The notes under the pieces are model-generated. The model was not told where the DNA came from. It did no database searches and saw only the letters and a program-made list of their open reading frames with translations. 64,000 bases of DNA from Sphingomonas hankyongi (GTDB taxonomy: Bacteria > Pseudomonadota > Alphaproteobacteria > Sphingomonadales > Sphingomonadaceae): contig NZ_JAMGBE010000003.1 in assembly GCF_023516575.1 (NCBI RefSeq), forward strand, positions 62,001 through 126,000. The letters run 5' to 3'. Shown here piece after piece: positions 1-9,229 of this stretch (position 1 is the stretch's first letter; the number at the start of each line of letters is the position of its first letter). The translations under genes and the position numbers were made by a program.

Positions 1-2
1 CA

Positions 3-716
3 CCGATATCGGTGATAACCTGTGAGGGCGGGGTGAAGCTCGCGGTGAATGCCCGGCCTCTTATCGCCGACGTCGCATTGCTCGACCCGGAACTCACGGT
101 GGGTCTGCCGCGCCAGGTCACGGCGGCTACCGGCATCGATGCGATCGTCCATGCGGTTGAGGCCTACACTTCGGCACGGCTGAAAAATCCGATATCGGAC
201 GCTCTCGCGCGGGAGGCCTTACGGCTGCTGACCGCGAACCTCGTGCAGGCATGCGATCGACCGGACGGCCGCGATGCGCGGAGTGCGATGTTGCTAGGTG
301 CGCACCTCGCCGGCCTCGCATTCTCGAATGCGCCAGTGGCGGGCGTGCATGCGCTGGCATACCCGCTCGGCGGCCTGCACCATTTGCCTCACGGACTCAG
401 CAATGCGCTGATGCTGAGGCCGGTGCTGGAGCATAACGCCGAAGCCGCGCGCGAGCTCTACGCGGAGCTCGCGCCGATCGTGGATCCATCGTGCGAAGCA
501 GCCGGCACGCAGGGTAAGGTTCGAAGCCTGATCGACGGGCTCGAGCAGCTTTGCGAAGCAACCGGTCTCAAGCTTCGCCTGCGCGACCACGGCATCCCCG
601 AGGACGACATGCCAAGGCTTGCACAAGAGGCCATGAAGCAGATTCGACTCCTCGTAAACAATCCGTGCGAGATCAGCGAAGCCGACGCCCAGCGTCTCTA
701 CGAGGCGGCATGGTAA
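3..716 (+). CDS. Iron-containing alcohol dehydrogenase, C-terminal part (5' end outside window)
   Basis: The reading frame is open to the left edge, so only the C-terminal ~238 residues are present. They match the iron-dependent (group III) alcohol dehydrogenase fold: the helical domain carries the segment D-A-I-V-H-A-V-E-A-Y, holding an Asp and a His of the metal site, and a later G-V-H-A-L-A-Y-P and H-H-L-P-H-G-L-S-N segment with the other metal-binding histidines. Members use NAD(P)H to interconvert alcohols and aldehydes/ketones; the maleylacetate reductases are a close branch and cannot be excluded because the nucleotide-binding half is missing. The stop overlaps the start of the following thioesterase by 7 bases, so the two are probably co-transcribed. 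The substrate cannot be inferred. Confidence 0.85.
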   Translation, partial: PISVITCEGGVKLAVNARPLIADVALLDPELTVGLPRQVTAATGIDAIVHAVEAYTSARLKNPISDALAREALRLLTANLVQACDRPDGRDARSAMLLGAHLAGLAFSNAPVAGVHALAYPLGGLHHLPHGLSNALMLRPVLEHNAEAARELYAELAPIVDPSCEAAGTQGKVRSLIDGLEQLCEATGLKLRLRDHGIPEDDMPRLAQEAMKQIRLLVNNPCEISEADAQRLYEAAW

Positions 717-1129
717 CGCGCGAAGCGCCCGCCATCTGGCGTAAGTTCACGACCCGTTGGGCAGACAACGATGTCTACGGGCACGTCAACAACACCGTCT
801 TCTACCAGTGGTTCGACACGGCGGTGAACGCGTGGCTGGTGGAGCAAGGCATTCTCGACGTCCGGAACGGCGATCCTATCGCGCTCGTCGTCGAGACGCG
901 CTGTGCCTATTTCGCACCGCTGGCGTTCCCGCAGGACGTTGAGGTTGGCCTGGCGATTGCCGAGCTCGGTCGCTCCAGCATGCGATATCGGATCGGAGTT
1001 TTCGCATCTGGCGATGAGCAAGCCGCGGCGCAGGGCGACTTCGTGCACGTGGCGGTAGATCGGGCAAGTCGTAAGCCGGTTGATCTACCTGCAGAGTGGC
1101 GAACGAAGCTGGAGGCGATCCGCGCCTAA
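710..1129 (+). CDS. Acyl-CoA thioesterase, 4HBT (hotdog) family
   Basis: A 139-residue single hotdog domain. The N-terminal stretch T-R-W-A-D-N-D-V-Y-G-H-V-N-N-T-V-F is the typical 4-hydroxybenzoyl-CoA thioesterase/YbgC-like active-site loop, with the catalytic Asp in D-x-Y-G-H-V-N. Such enzymes hydrolyse acyl-CoA thioesters in the cytoplasm. The ATG at 710 was chosen because it lies just before the hotdog domain and inside the end of the dehydrogenase gene (7-base overlap); the frame stays open upstream but encodes Arg-rich nonsense there. It converges with the nitronate monooxygenase gene, the 3' ends overlapping by 4 bases. Pairing with an alcohol dehydrogenase suggests degradation of a small acid or alcohol, but the substrate is unknown. 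Confidence 0.85.
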   Translation: MVTREAPAIWRKFTTRWADNDVYGHVNNTVFYQWFDTAVNAWLVEQGILDVRNGDPIALVVETRCAYFAPLAFPQDVEVGLAIAELGRSSMRYRIGVFASGDEQAAAQGDFVHVAVDRASRKPVDLPAEWRTKLEAIRA

Positions 1130-2082
1130 GCGCAGATCCGCGCTTTCGCGTCCTCATACTGCTTGGCGAGCATGTCGATATATTCTGCTGCCGGACGAAC
1201 GCGGTCGATCACCCCGATACCTTGTCCCGAACCCCAAATGTCGCGCCAGGCTTTCGCCTTGCTGCCATCGGCTCCAAACTTCATCGTCGACGGGTCGCTC
1301 CGTTCCAGATTATCCGGGTCGAGGCCCGCGGCCACGATCGACGGGCGCAGATAATTGCCGTGCACGCCAGTGAAGAGGTCGGTGTATATGATCTCGGAAG
1401 CGCTGCCCGCGACAATCCCCTGCTTATACTCATCGCTTGCGCGCGCTTCATCGGTCGCGATGAACGGCGAGCCGATATAGGCCAGATCAGCTCCAGCAAC
1501 CGTCGCCGCGAGCACGGCGCCACCAGTCGCGATGGCGCCGGACAGGATCAAAGGCCCGTCGAACCACTGCCGGATTTCCTGGATGAGCGCGAATGGGGAC
1601 CAGCGCCCGGCGTGGCCTCCGGCACCTGCGGCGACGGCGATGACACCATCGGCGCCCTTTTCCACCGCCTTTCGCGCAAACCGGTCATCGATCACGTCAT
1701 GCAGTGTGATCCCGCCCCATGAGTGGACGGCCTCATTGAGCTCGACGCGCGCTCCCAGCGAGGTGATGACGATCGGCACCTTCCATTTCGAGCAGACATC
1801 CATGTCGTGCTCGAAGCGGTCGTTGGACCGATGGACGATCTGGTTGACTGCGAACGGCGCGGCTGGGCTCTCGGGATGGTCGCGGTCCCAATCTGCAAGA
1901 GCCTCCGTAATTTCGTGAAGCCATTCGTCGAGCTGGGAAGCGGGCCGGGCGTTGAGCGCCGGGAAGCTGCCCACGATGCCTGCCGTGCATTGTGCGATGA
2001 CGAGCTTGGGGGTGGAAACGATGAACAAGGGCGCCCCGATCACGGGAATGCGCAAGCTCGAAAGGATTGGCGGAAGGCTCAT
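1126..2082 (-). CDS. Nitronate monooxygenase (2-nitropropane dioxygenase family)
   Basis: A 318-residue TIM-barrel flavoprotein. Diagnostic features are the opening P-V-I-G-A-P-L-F-I-V, the glycine-rich A-A-G-A-G-G-H-A-G-R-W-S-P-F loop containing the His expected at the flavin active site, and L-S-G-A-I-A-T-G followed by G-A-D-L-A-Y-I-G-S-P-F-I-A-T, the FMN-phosphate site. The family uses FMN and O2 to oxidise alkyl nitronates such as propionate-3-nitronate; many bacterial members are annotated only by similarity and some are enoyl-ACP reductases or other FMN oxidoreductases. Its ATG directly abuts the stop of the epimerase upstream on the same strand, so they form a two-gene unit of unclear joint purpose. 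Confidence 0.88.
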   Translation of the reverse strand: MSLPPILSSLRIPVIGAPLFIVSTPKLVIAQCTAGIVGSFPALNARPASQLDEWLHEITEALADWDRDHPESPAAPFAVNQIVHRSNDRFEHDMDVCSKWKVPIVITSLGARVELNEAVHSWGGITLHDVIDDRFARKAVEKGADGVIAVAAGAGGHAGRWSPFALIQEIRQWFDGPLILSGAIATGGAVLAATVAGADLAYIGSPFIATDEARASDEYKQGIVAGSASEIIYTDLFTGVHGNYLRPSIVAAGLDPDNLERSDPSTMKFGADGSKAKAWRDIWGSGQGIGVIDRVRPAAEYIDMLAKQYEDAKARICA

Positions 2083-3081
2083 TCAGATCCGGTGATAGCT
2101 GCGAAACCAGTCGATGAAGAGCGGCACGCCTTCGTCCAGCGTCGTCTTCGGCTCGAACCCGTGATCGCGCTCGATCGCGCTGATGTCCGCGAACGTGTCC
2201 TTCAAGTCCCCCGGCTGCATGGGTTGTGGATCGATCAGCGCCTTGCGCCCCGTCGCCTGCTCCAGCAATTCCACCACGCGCATGAGGTCTTCGCTGCGGT
2301 TGTTTCCAATATTGTAGATCGCGTGCGGCGCTGTGCTCCCACCTGCTTTGGTCTCGCCGTTATCAGCGGGAGGGGCATCGAGGGACGCGAGAATGCCCGC
2401 GACGATATCGTCTATGTAGGTGAAGTCGCGACGCATCTCCCCACGATTGTACAGCGGCAGCGGATCGCCCGCGAACAATGCCTTCGCGAAGATCCACATC
2501 GCCATGTCAGGCCGGCCCCACGGACCATAGACCGTGAAAAAGCGAAGCCCCGTTTGCGGCAGCCGATAGAGGCTCGCATATGTCTCGCTCATCAGCTCGT
2601 CGGCCTTCTTGGTCGCTGCATAGAGCGAGAGCGGATGGTCGACGCGGTCTTCGACGCGAAAGGGCAGGCTCTTGTTGCCTCCATATACCGATGAGGACGA
2701 AGCGTAGACGAAGTGGCTGGAAGCTCGCTGGCGCGCCAGTTCGAGCATGTTCGCATGCCCGACCATGTTCGACTGCACATATGCCTCGGGATGCTGAAGG
2801 CTGTATCGGACTCCCACCTGGGCGCCCAGATGGATGATGCGGTCGAAGTCCGCCGCTTCGGAAAAACGAGCGAGCGCGCTTGAATCGGAGAAATCCACCA
2901 GATCGAGACGGAAGCCTTCCCCGAAGTCCGCGATCAGTCGGTCGACGCGCGCGCGCTTGAGCCCGGGATCGTAATAATCGTTGAGAATGTCGATGCCGAT
3001 GACCGTGTCGCCGCGTCCCAGCAGCGCACGCGCGGTCGCGGCGCCGATGAAACCTGCAGCTCCGGTGACGAGAACGGCCAT
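2083..3081 (-). CDS. NAD-dependent nucleotide-sugar epimerase, UDP-glucuronate 4-epimerase-like
   Basis: A 332-residue extended short-chain dehydrogenase. The N-terminus has the Rossmann motif V-T-G-A-A-G-F-I-G and the catalytic segment is Y-A-S-S-S-S-V-Y-G-G followed by Y-A-A-T-K-K, giving the Ser/Tyr/Lys triad. The later F-F-T-V-Y-G-P-W-G-R-P-D-M-A and R-D-F-T-Y-I-D-D-I-V motifs are typical of UDP-glucuronate 4-epimerases (CapI/Gae type), which supply UDP-galacturonate for surface polysaccharides. Start ATG is at 3081; 52 bases separate it from the divergently oriented 5-oxoprolinase gene. It is first in a pair with the nitronate monooxygenase. The sugar specificity is inferred from motifs only. 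Confidence 0.85.
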   Translation of the reverse strand: MAVLVTGAAGFIGAATARALLGRGDTVIGIDILNDYYDPGLKRARVDRLIADFGEGFRLDLVDFSDSSALARFSEAADFDRIIHLGAQVGVRYSLQHPEAYVQSNMVGHANMLELARQRASSHFVYASSSSVYGGNKSLPFRVEDRVDHPLSLYAATKKADELMSETYASLYRLPQTGLRFFTVYGPWGRPDMAMWIFAKALFAGDPLPLYNRGEMRRDFTYIDDIVAGILASLDAPPADNGETKAGGSTAPHAIYNIGNNRSEDLMRVVELLEQATGRKALIDPQPMQPGDLKDTFADISAIERDHGFEPKTTLDEGVPLFIDWFRSYHRI

Positions 3082-3133
3082 GACCCGGCCTTAGGGGGTG
3101 CAGAGGCGCGCCGAAAGGCCCTAGAGGCTTTCT

Positions 3134-6100
3134 GTGAATCGTAGCTGGACCTTTGCAATAGACCGAGGCGGGACCTTCACCGATGTGGTGGCGCGCTCCT
3201 CCGACGGGCTGCTGCGTGTCGAGAAGCTCTTGTCGGAAGATCCAGCCCGATACGAAGATGCCGCCCTCGAGGCGATCGGACGAGTGCTCAGCGCAGAAGG
3301 CGGGACCGTTCGCGAAGTTCGAATGGGAACGACGGTGGCTACCAACGCCCTGCTGGAGCGGAAAGGCGAGCGCCTCGCTTTGGCGATCACGCGAGGTTTC
3401 GGCGACGCGTTAAGGATCGGATACCAGGCGCGCCCGCAGATCTTTGCGCGACACATAGTGCTGCCTTCGATGCTCTACGAGCGCGTGATCGAGATCGAGG
3501 AACGCGTCGGCGTCGAGGGAGATGTGCTGCTTGCACTCAACGAGGAGCGCGCGCGAGAATCACTGGCCGAGGTGCTGGCCTCGGGAATAGACGCGATCGC
3601 GATCGTGTTGATGCATGGCTGGAAATTCCCGGCGCATGAGGCCCTTCTGGCGGCCATAGCGCGGGACGTCGGGTTCAAGCAGATCTCGGCCAGCCATGAG
3701 GTCGCGCCACTCATCAAGCTGATCGGGCGTGGCGACACGACGGTCGTCGATGCTTATCTGTCGCCCGTCCTTCGCCGCTATGTGGATCGCGTGGCTGCGG
3801 GGCTTCCGCCCGAATGCGACCTGCATTTCATGCAGTCGAACGGCGGCCTTGCCGAAGCAACGGCATTCCGCGGCAAGGATGCGATCCTGTCCGGCCCGGC
3901 CGGCGGTGTCGTGGGCATGGTCGCCGCCTGTCAGGCGCATGATTCCGAGCATCTCATCGGATTCGACATGGGCGGAACGTCGACCGACGTGTCGCACTAT
4001 GGCGGACAGTTCGAGCTCGCCGACGAAAGTGTCGTTGCGGGCGTTCGAATCCGCGCGCCAATGATGCAGATCCATACGGTCGCCGCCGGCGGAGGCTCGA
4101 TCTGCCGCTTCGACGGGATGCGCTTCCGTGTCGGGCCGGAATCCGCCGGCGCGCAGCCCGGGCCGGCTTGCTACCGTAATGGCGGACCACTCACGGTAAC
4201 GGACTGCAATCTGTTTTTGGGCCGCATCGATCCCGGACATTTTCCGGCGGTGTTCGGGCCGACTGGCGACTTGGCGCTCGATCCGGACGCATCGCGCGCC
4301 AGGCTTCAGGAAATCGCTGACCAGCTCGGCGGGCAAAAAAGCCCTGAGCAGATCGCCGAGGGGTTTCTCGAGATCGCCGTCGACAACATGGCCGCCGCGA
4401 TCCGGAAGATCTCGATCGCGCGAGGCCATGACGTCAGCCGTTATTCCCTGGCTTGCTTCGGCGGGGCAGGGGGCCAGCACGCGTGCCGCGTTGCAGATGC
4501 GCTGGCCATGGAGCGAATCCTGATCCATCCGCTTGCCGGCGTTCTTTCCGCCTACGGGATCGGTATCGCCGACGTGAAGGCGATCCGCGAGATCAGCTGG
4601 ATCAGGGCGCTCTCCGAGGATTTCTCCGCCAAACTCACTGAGCTGGAGCAGCTCGCCCGCGAGGTTCTGTTGGAACAGGCCATTCCGACCGAACGCATCG
4701 AATTCGTGCGGCGTGCGCGACTGCGCACGGCCGGGAGCGACACCACGCTCGACATCATGATCGGACCTCCCGAGCGGATGCGGCGCGAGTTCCTCGACCT
4801 CCACCGCCGGCGCTTCGGCTATTCCGACGACGAGGCTGAGATCATCGTCGATGCCCTCGTCGTCGAGGCAATCGGCCGGTCCGAAGCATCTTGGCAGGGC
4901 TTTTCGAAAGATCACCGCGCAGGCGAAGTCGTCGAGGGACCGGCACTGATCTTCGACCCTTCGTCGACCACAATGGTCGAAGCTGGATGGCGCGCCGAAC
5001 GGATGGAAGACGGCACGCTTATCCTGGATCGCTCAGTTCCACTCGACCGCGCGAAGGCGATCGGCACCGACGTCGACCCGGTGCGCCTTGAGATTTTCAA
5101 CAACCTCTTCATGGCGATTGCCGAAGAGATGGGCGTTGCACTCCAGTCCACAGCGACGAGCGTAAATATCAAGGAGCGCCTGGATTTTTCGTGCGCGATC
5201 TTTGATGCGTCAGGGGCGCTGATCGCCAACGCGCCCCATATTCCCGTGCACCTGGGCTCGATGGGAGAAAGTATTCGCCGCATCATCGACGTGCGAGGGC
5301 AGGGGAGGGATGGCCGCGGCATCCGGCGTGGGGACGCTTATGTACTGAACGATCCCTATCGCGGGGGAACGCACCTTCCCGACATCACGGTGATCGTGCC
5401 GGTCTTCTACGGCGAACGCGACGCAGAACCTGCGGCCTTCGTCGCTGCACGAGGACATCATGCCGACATCGGTGGGATCGCGCCCGGCTCCATGCCGCCA
5501 GACAGCCGCAGCATCGACGACGAGGGTGTGCTGATCGACAATGCGTTGCTCGTCGACGAAGGTCATTTCCGAGAAAAGGAAATCCGCGAACTGCTGGTCT
5601 CGGGCGATTGGCCTGCACGCAACCCCGACCGAAACATTTCCGATCTCAAGGCGCAACTTGCCGCCTGCGTGCGCGGCGCCGAAGTGCTCGCGCAGACGGC
5701 AGACGAATATGGTGCCGATGTCGTTGCCGCATACATGGGCCACGTCCTGGCGAATGCAGAGGAATCCGTCCGTCGCCTGCTGGATCGCCTGGACGACGGT
5801 GAGTTCAACTATGAGATGGACAATGGCGCTCGGGTTCACGTGCGCATCAGAATCGACAAGGCGACCCGCTCGGCAACGTTCGATTTCACCGGTACGAGCG
5901 ACCAGCTGCCGGACAATTTCAACGCGCCATATTCGATCGTTCGTGCGGCATCGCTTTACGTGATGCGTACCCTGATCGACGATACGATCCCGATGAACGA
6001 CGGCTGCCTCCGGCCGATCAGCCTAATTGTGCCCGAAGGGTCGATGTTGAACCCCCGCTATCCAGCGGCGGTGGTCGCCGGCAATGTCGAGACCAGCCAG

Positions 6101-6622
6101 GTCGTGACCGACGCTTTGTTCGCGGCGACGGGCCGGCTTGCGCCTAGCCAGGGGACGATGAACAACTTCACCTTCGGCAACGACAGGCACCAATATTATG
6201 AAACGATCGCGGGCGGCTCTGGAGCGGGACCGGATCATGACGGCACCAGTGCCGTGCAGACGCACATGACCAACAGCCGCCTAACCGATCCCGAGGTGCT
6301 GGAGACGCGACTCCCGGTCGTATTGGACCGGTTCGCCATCCGCGCCGGTTCCGGCGGAGCGGGTATGCATCATGGGGGAGATGGGGTCGTTCGCGCGGTG
6401 ACCTTCCTTGAGCCGATGCGCGCAAACATCCTCGCCAACCGGCGGCGGTTGCCGCCGCGGGGGATAGCTGGAGGCGAAGATGCGCAGCCGGGCCGCAACT
6501 GGGTCGAGCGGGTGGATGGATCCGTCGAGATGCTGACGGCCACGGATTCGGCGGACATGCAGCCCGGCGACCGTTTCGTGATCGAGACACCCGGCGGCGG
6601 CGGGTTCGGAGCGAAATCGTGA
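3134..6622 (+). CDS. 5-oxoprolinase (ATP-hydrolysing), fused HyuA-HyuB type
   Basis: At 1162 residues this has the length of a full 5-oxoprolinase in which the HyuA-like and HyuB-like halves are fused. The N-terminal half has [10 protein letters not shown] (ATP-binding hydantoinase/oxoprolinase N domain), then G-P-A-G-G-V-V-G and [11 protein letters not shown]. The C-terminal half (from about residue 650) has the HyuB signatures [15 protein letters not shown] and [12 protein letters not shown]. The family opens the 5-oxo-L-proline ring to L-glutamate with ATP. Start is a GTG at 3134. It leads an operon in which every junction is a 4-base overlap, followed by DUF969/DUF979 genes, which supports 5-oxoproline over hydantoin or acetone as substrate. 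Confidence 0.92.
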   Translation: MNRSWTFAIDRGGTFTDVVARSSDGLLRVEKLLSEDPARYEDAALEAIGRVLSAEGGTVREVRMGTTVATNALLERKGERLALAITRGFGDALRIGYQARPQIFARHIVLPSMLYERVIEIEERVGVEGDVLLALNEERARESLAEVLASGIDAIAIVLMHGWKFPAHEALLAAIARDVGFKQISASHEVAPLIKLIGRGDTTVVDAYLSPVLRRYVDRVAAGLPPECDLHFMQSNGGLAEATAFRGKDAILSGPAGGVVGMVAACQAHDSEHLIGFDMGGTSTDVSHYGGQFELADESVVAGVRIRAPMMQIHTVAAGGGSICRFDGMRFRVGPESAGAQPGPACYRNGGPLTVTDCNLFLGRIDPGHFPAVFGPTGDLALDPDASRARLQEIADQLGGQKSPEQIAEGFLEIAVDNMAAAIRKISIARGHDVSRYSLACFGGAGGQHACRVADALAMERILIHPLAGVLSAYGIGIADVKAIREISWIRALSEDFSAKLTELEQLAREVLLEQAIPTERIEFVRRARLRTAGSDTTLDIMIGPPERMRREFLDLHRRRFGYSDDEAEIIVDALVVEAIGRSEASWQGFSKDHRAGEVVEGPALIFDPSSTTMVEAGWRAERMEDGTLILDRSVPLDRAKAIGTDVDPVRLEIFNNLFMAIAEEMGVALQSTATSVNIKERLDFSCAIFDASGALIANAPHIPVHLGSMGESIRRIIDVRGQGRDGRGIRRGDAYVLNDPYRGGTHLPDITVIVPVFYGERDAEPAAFVAARGHHADIGGIAPGSMPPDSRSIDDEGVLIDNALLVDEGHFREKEIRELLVSGDWPARNPDRNISDLKAQLAACVRGAEVLAQTADEYGADVVAAYMGHVLANAEESVRRLLDRLDDGEFNYEMDNGARVHVRIRIDKATRSATFDFTGTSDQLPDNFNAPYSIVRAASLYVMRTLIDDTIPMNDGCLRPISLIVPEGSMLNPRYPAAVVAGNVETSQVVTDALFAATGRLAPSQGTMNNFTFGNDRHQYYETIAGGSGAGPDHDGTSAVQTHMTNSRLTDPEVLETRLPVVLDRFAIRAGSGGAGMHHGGDGVVRAVTFLEPMRANILANRRRLPPRGIAGGEDAQPGRNWVERVDGSVEMLTATDSADMQPGDRFVIETPGGGGFGAKS

Positions 6623-7290
6623 ACTATTGGCCGCTGCTGGGTATCGCATTGGTGGTTCTCGGCTTCGCGCTGAAGCTAAACCCAATGCTCGTGGTCACCG
6701 TCGCCGCAATCGCCACTGGACTGCTCGCCGGGATGGATGTCTTCGAGGTCATCTCGACTTTCGGGAAGGCGTTCAACGACAACCGCATCATTGCGATCGT
6801 GTGGATCGTCCTGCCGGTGATCGGCCTCCTGGAACGCTTCGGCCTCCAGCAGCAAGCCGCGTCCCTCATCCAGCGCCTGCGGAACGCGACCGTGGGGCGG
6901 CTGCTCGTCCTCTACCTGCTCTACCGCCAGCTGACGGCAGCGATCGGCCTTCATTCGACTGCCGGCCACCCACAGACCGTGCGCCCGCTGGTCGCGCCGA
7001 TGGCGCTGGCGGCCGCCGAAAAGGAGCATGGTGAGCTCGACGCCAAGCTCACTGAGAAGGTTAAGGCTTATTCCGCGGCGACTGACAACGTCGGCCTCTT
7101 CTTCGGAGAGGATATCTTTTTCGCGATTGGCTCGATCGTACTCATCCAGCAAACGCTGGTGACTTACGGTTACAACCTCACTCCGCTCGACCTAGCCGTG
7201 TGGGCCATTCCCACAGCCGCCTGCGCCTTCTTCGTTCACGGCGCCAGGTTGCTGCTGTTCGACCGTTGGCTGCGGAGGACGAAGCATTGA
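6619..7290 (+). CDS. DUF969 family membrane protein, probable 5-oxoproline transporter subunit
   Basis: A 223-residue very hydrophobic protein with several predicted membrane spans beginning at the N-terminus (W-P-L-L-G-I-A-L-V-V-L-G-F-A-L). It contains R-Q-L-T-A-A-I-G-L-H-S-T-A-G-H-P-Q-T-V-R-P, which I recognise as characteristic of DUF969. DUF969 and DUF979 proteins occur as adjacent pairs, often next to 5-oxoprolinase or pyrrolidone peptidase genes, and are named 5-oxoproline transporter subunits on that basis. The GTG start overlaps the oxoprolinase stop by 4 bases. The transport role is inferred from family context and has not been shown here. Confidence 0.87.
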   Translation: MNYWPLLGIALVVLGFALKLNPMLVVTVAAIATGLLAGMDVFEVISTFGKAFNDNRIIAIVWIVLPVIGLLERFGLQQQAASLIQRLRNATVGRLLVLYLLYRQLTAAIGLHSTAGHPQTVRPLVAPMALAAAEKEHGELDAKLTEKVKAYSAATDNVGLFFGEDIFFAIGSIVLIQQTLVTYGYNLTPLDLAVWAIPTAACAFFVHGARLLLFDRWLRRTKH

Positions 7291-8240
7291 TCACGCTTCA
7301 CTGGCTGTACGCGCTCGCCGGCGCGATGTTCGCGGCCATCGCCTTGCTCTCGGCCCTCGATCGATCGAATCGCAAGCGTTTCGGCAACGCGGCTTTCTGG
7401 GGACTGATGGCGATGAGCCTCCTTGCCGGCGACCGGATTGGTGATTTCGGCAACGGCCTGCTTGTGCTCGGTCTGGCCGGTCTGGCAGGCTTCGGCTTCA
7501 TAGGTCGCAGCAGTCCGGCGACGACGAGTGACGAGGAACGGCAGCGTTGGTCCGACAGGCTCGGCAATCGCCTATTCCTCCCCGCGCTCATCATCCCCGC
7601 GACCGCTCTCCTCGGCACGCTCCTCTATAACCACACTTCGTTGGGCGGGCTCGGCTGGATCGAACCGAAGCGCGAAACCTACGTATTCCTCGCCCTTGGC
7701 GTGCTGCTGGCGCTCGCCACGATCTTCATCTGGTTGCGCCCTCCAGCCGTCGCGCCCTTGCAGGAGGGCCGGCGGCTCATCGATGCGATTGGCTGGGCGG
7801 CAGTGCTTCCGCAGATGCTTGCGGCCCTGGGAGTCTTGTTCGCCGCCGCCGGGGTCGGCGAGATTATCGGCTATGGCGCCCAAATGATCATCCCGGGCGG
7901 CAGCCTGTTCCTGACGACCGCCGTGTTCGGCATCGGAATGGCCCTTTTCACGATGATCATGGGCAACGCCTTCGCGGCCTTCCCGGTGATGGCTTCAGCG
8001 ATCGGAGTGCCTTTGCTGATCAGATATCATGGCGGTGATCCAGCGGTGGTCGGCGCAGTTGGAATGCTCGCCGGCTTCTGCGGGACTTTGATGACCCCCA
8101 TGGCTGCCAACTTTAACCTGGTGCCCGCGGCGCTCCTGGAGCTCAAGGACCAATATGCGGTGATCAAGGCGCAGGTTGCGACAGCGCTGCCGTTGCTGAT
8201 CATCAACATCGCCATCATCTATTTCGCGGCTTTCCGATGA
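7287..8240 (+). CDS. DUF979 family membrane protein, probable 5-oxoproline transporter subunit
   Basis: A 317-residue polytopic membrane protein and the usual partner of DUF969. I chose a TTG start at 7287, which overlaps the previous stop by 4 bases as at the other junctions of this operon and immediately precedes the first membrane helix (L-H-W-L-Y-A-L-A-G-A-M-F). An upstream in-frame ATG at 7200 would add 29 polar, Arg-rich residues unlike the family. Conserved-looking C-terminal segments include I-M-G-N-A-F-A-A-F-P-V-M and G-F-C-G-T-L-M-T-P-M-A-A-N-F-N-L-V-P. With the preceding protein it probably imports 5-oxoproline for the oxoprolinase. Confidence 0.87.
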   Translation: MITLHWLYALAGAMFAAIALLSALDRSNRKRFGNAAFWGLMAMSLLAGDRIGDFGNGLLVLGLAGLAGFGFIGRSSPATTSDEERQRWSDRLGNRLFLPALIIPATALLGTLLYNHTSLGGLGWIEPKRETYVFLALGVLLALATIFIWLRPPAVAPLQEGRRLIDAIGWAAVLPQMLAALGVLFAAAGVGEIIGYGAQMIIPGGSLFLTTAVFGIGMALFTMIMGNAFAAFPVMASAIGVPLLIRYHGGDPAVVGAVGMLAGFCGTLMTPMAANFNLVPAALLELKDQYAVIKAQVATALPLLIINIAIIYFAAFR

Positions 8241-9229
8241 AGCTCGACCAGGAACTGGGAGGAGCGTTCGCGCGGATTGCCCTGGGGCATGTCGCGAAGG
8301 AATATCCGCACAAGCTGGATCATGTGCTGGGCAGCGACGATGACGCGCTTCCGCCGCGCGTGGTGCATCCGATCTTCTTCGGCAGCTTCGACTGGCACAG
8401 TTGCGTGCACGGATGGTGGACGCTGCTGACGGTGCAGCGACTGTTTCCGGAGATCGCCGAGGCCGCCGCCATTACCGACTTGGCGGCGAGGTCGTTCACG
8501 GCGGAAAAGGTCGGGGCCGAGCTGGCCTACCTCGACCGCCCTTTAAGCCGAGGGTTCGAGCGTCCTTACGGCTGGGCCTGGCTGCTCGCGCTGCATCTCG
8601 AGGCGTCCCGGCATTCCGAAGAGTGGAGCGAACAGCTGGTGCCCCTGGCGCGAGCTTTTGCGGAGCGGCTCCGCGATTACCTCCGCATCCTGACTTACCC
8701 AATCCGCGTGGGCACCCATTTCAACACCAGCTTCGCGCTCATTCTTTCATTGGAATGGGCCGATGCGAATGACGCCGACCTCGCCGATGCCATCCGTGAT
8801 CGCGTCTCGAACTGGTTTTCGAACGACCGGGATTGCCAGGCGTGGGAGCCCGGAGGAGACGAATTCCTCTCGCCGGCCCTGATCGAGGCCTTGTGCATGG
8901 CTCGCGCTCATCCCGCATCTTTCGCCGACTGGGTGGGAGCCTTTCTTCCCCGATTGTCCGAGCGCCAGCCTGCGACCTTGTTCGAGCCTGCCTTCGTCGG
9001 CGACCGAAGCGACGGAAAGATTGCGCATCTCGACGGCTTGAACCTTAGCCGAGCATGGTGCTGGCGCAGCATCGCGCCATTTTTGGCTGAGCCGGAGCGT
9101 TCAGTCGCTCAGGCGGCGGCCGAAGATCACCTCGCGGCCGCGATGCCGCACATCGCGGGCGATTATATGGGCGAGCATTGGCTCACGACGTTCGCGCTGC
9201 TCGCGCTGCTCTCGGACGGCAGGGGCTGA
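8237..9229 (+). CDS. DUF2891 family protein
   Basis: A 330-residue soluble protein rich in Trp, His and acidic residues with no signal peptide. Segments such as H-P-I-F-F-G-S-F-D-W-H-S-C-V-H-G-W-W and W-E-P-G-G-D-E-F-L-S-P are typical of DUF2891, which folds as an alpha-alpha barrel similar to glycan-processing enzymes but has no assigned reaction that I know of. The ATG overlaps the DUF979 stop by 4 bases, so it is the last gene of the 5-oxoproline operon. A role in processing a 5-oxoproline-containing or glutamyl compound is possible but only inferred from position. Its 3' end overlaps the convergent outer-membrane channel gene by 67 bases. Confidence 0.83.
   Translation: MKLDQELGGAFARIALGHVAKEYPHKLDHVLGSDDDALPPRVVHPIFFGSFDWHSCVHGWWTLLTVQRLFPEIAEAAAITDLAARSFTAEKVGAELAYLDRPLSRGFERPYGWAWLLALHLEASRHSEEWSEQLVPLARAFAERLRDYLRILTYPIRVGTHFNTSFALILSLEWADANDADLADAIRDRVSNWFSNDRDCQAWEPGGDEFLSPALIEALCMARAHPASFADWVGAFLPRLSERQPATLFEPAFVGDRSDGKIAHLDGLNLSRAWCWRSIAPFLAEPERSVAQAAAEDHLAAAMPHIAGDYMGEHWLTTFALLALLSDGRG

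Noticed and set aside
1723-2694. A 323-residue plus-strand frame across the monooxygenase and epimerase genes
   Set aside because: It spans two convincing minus-strand genes and has antisense-like composition.
3560-4915. A 451-residue minus-strand frame inside the 5-oxoprolinase gene
   Set aside because: Low-similarity composition typical of antisense frames in GC-rich genes; the oxoprolinase frame has clear motifs on both sides.
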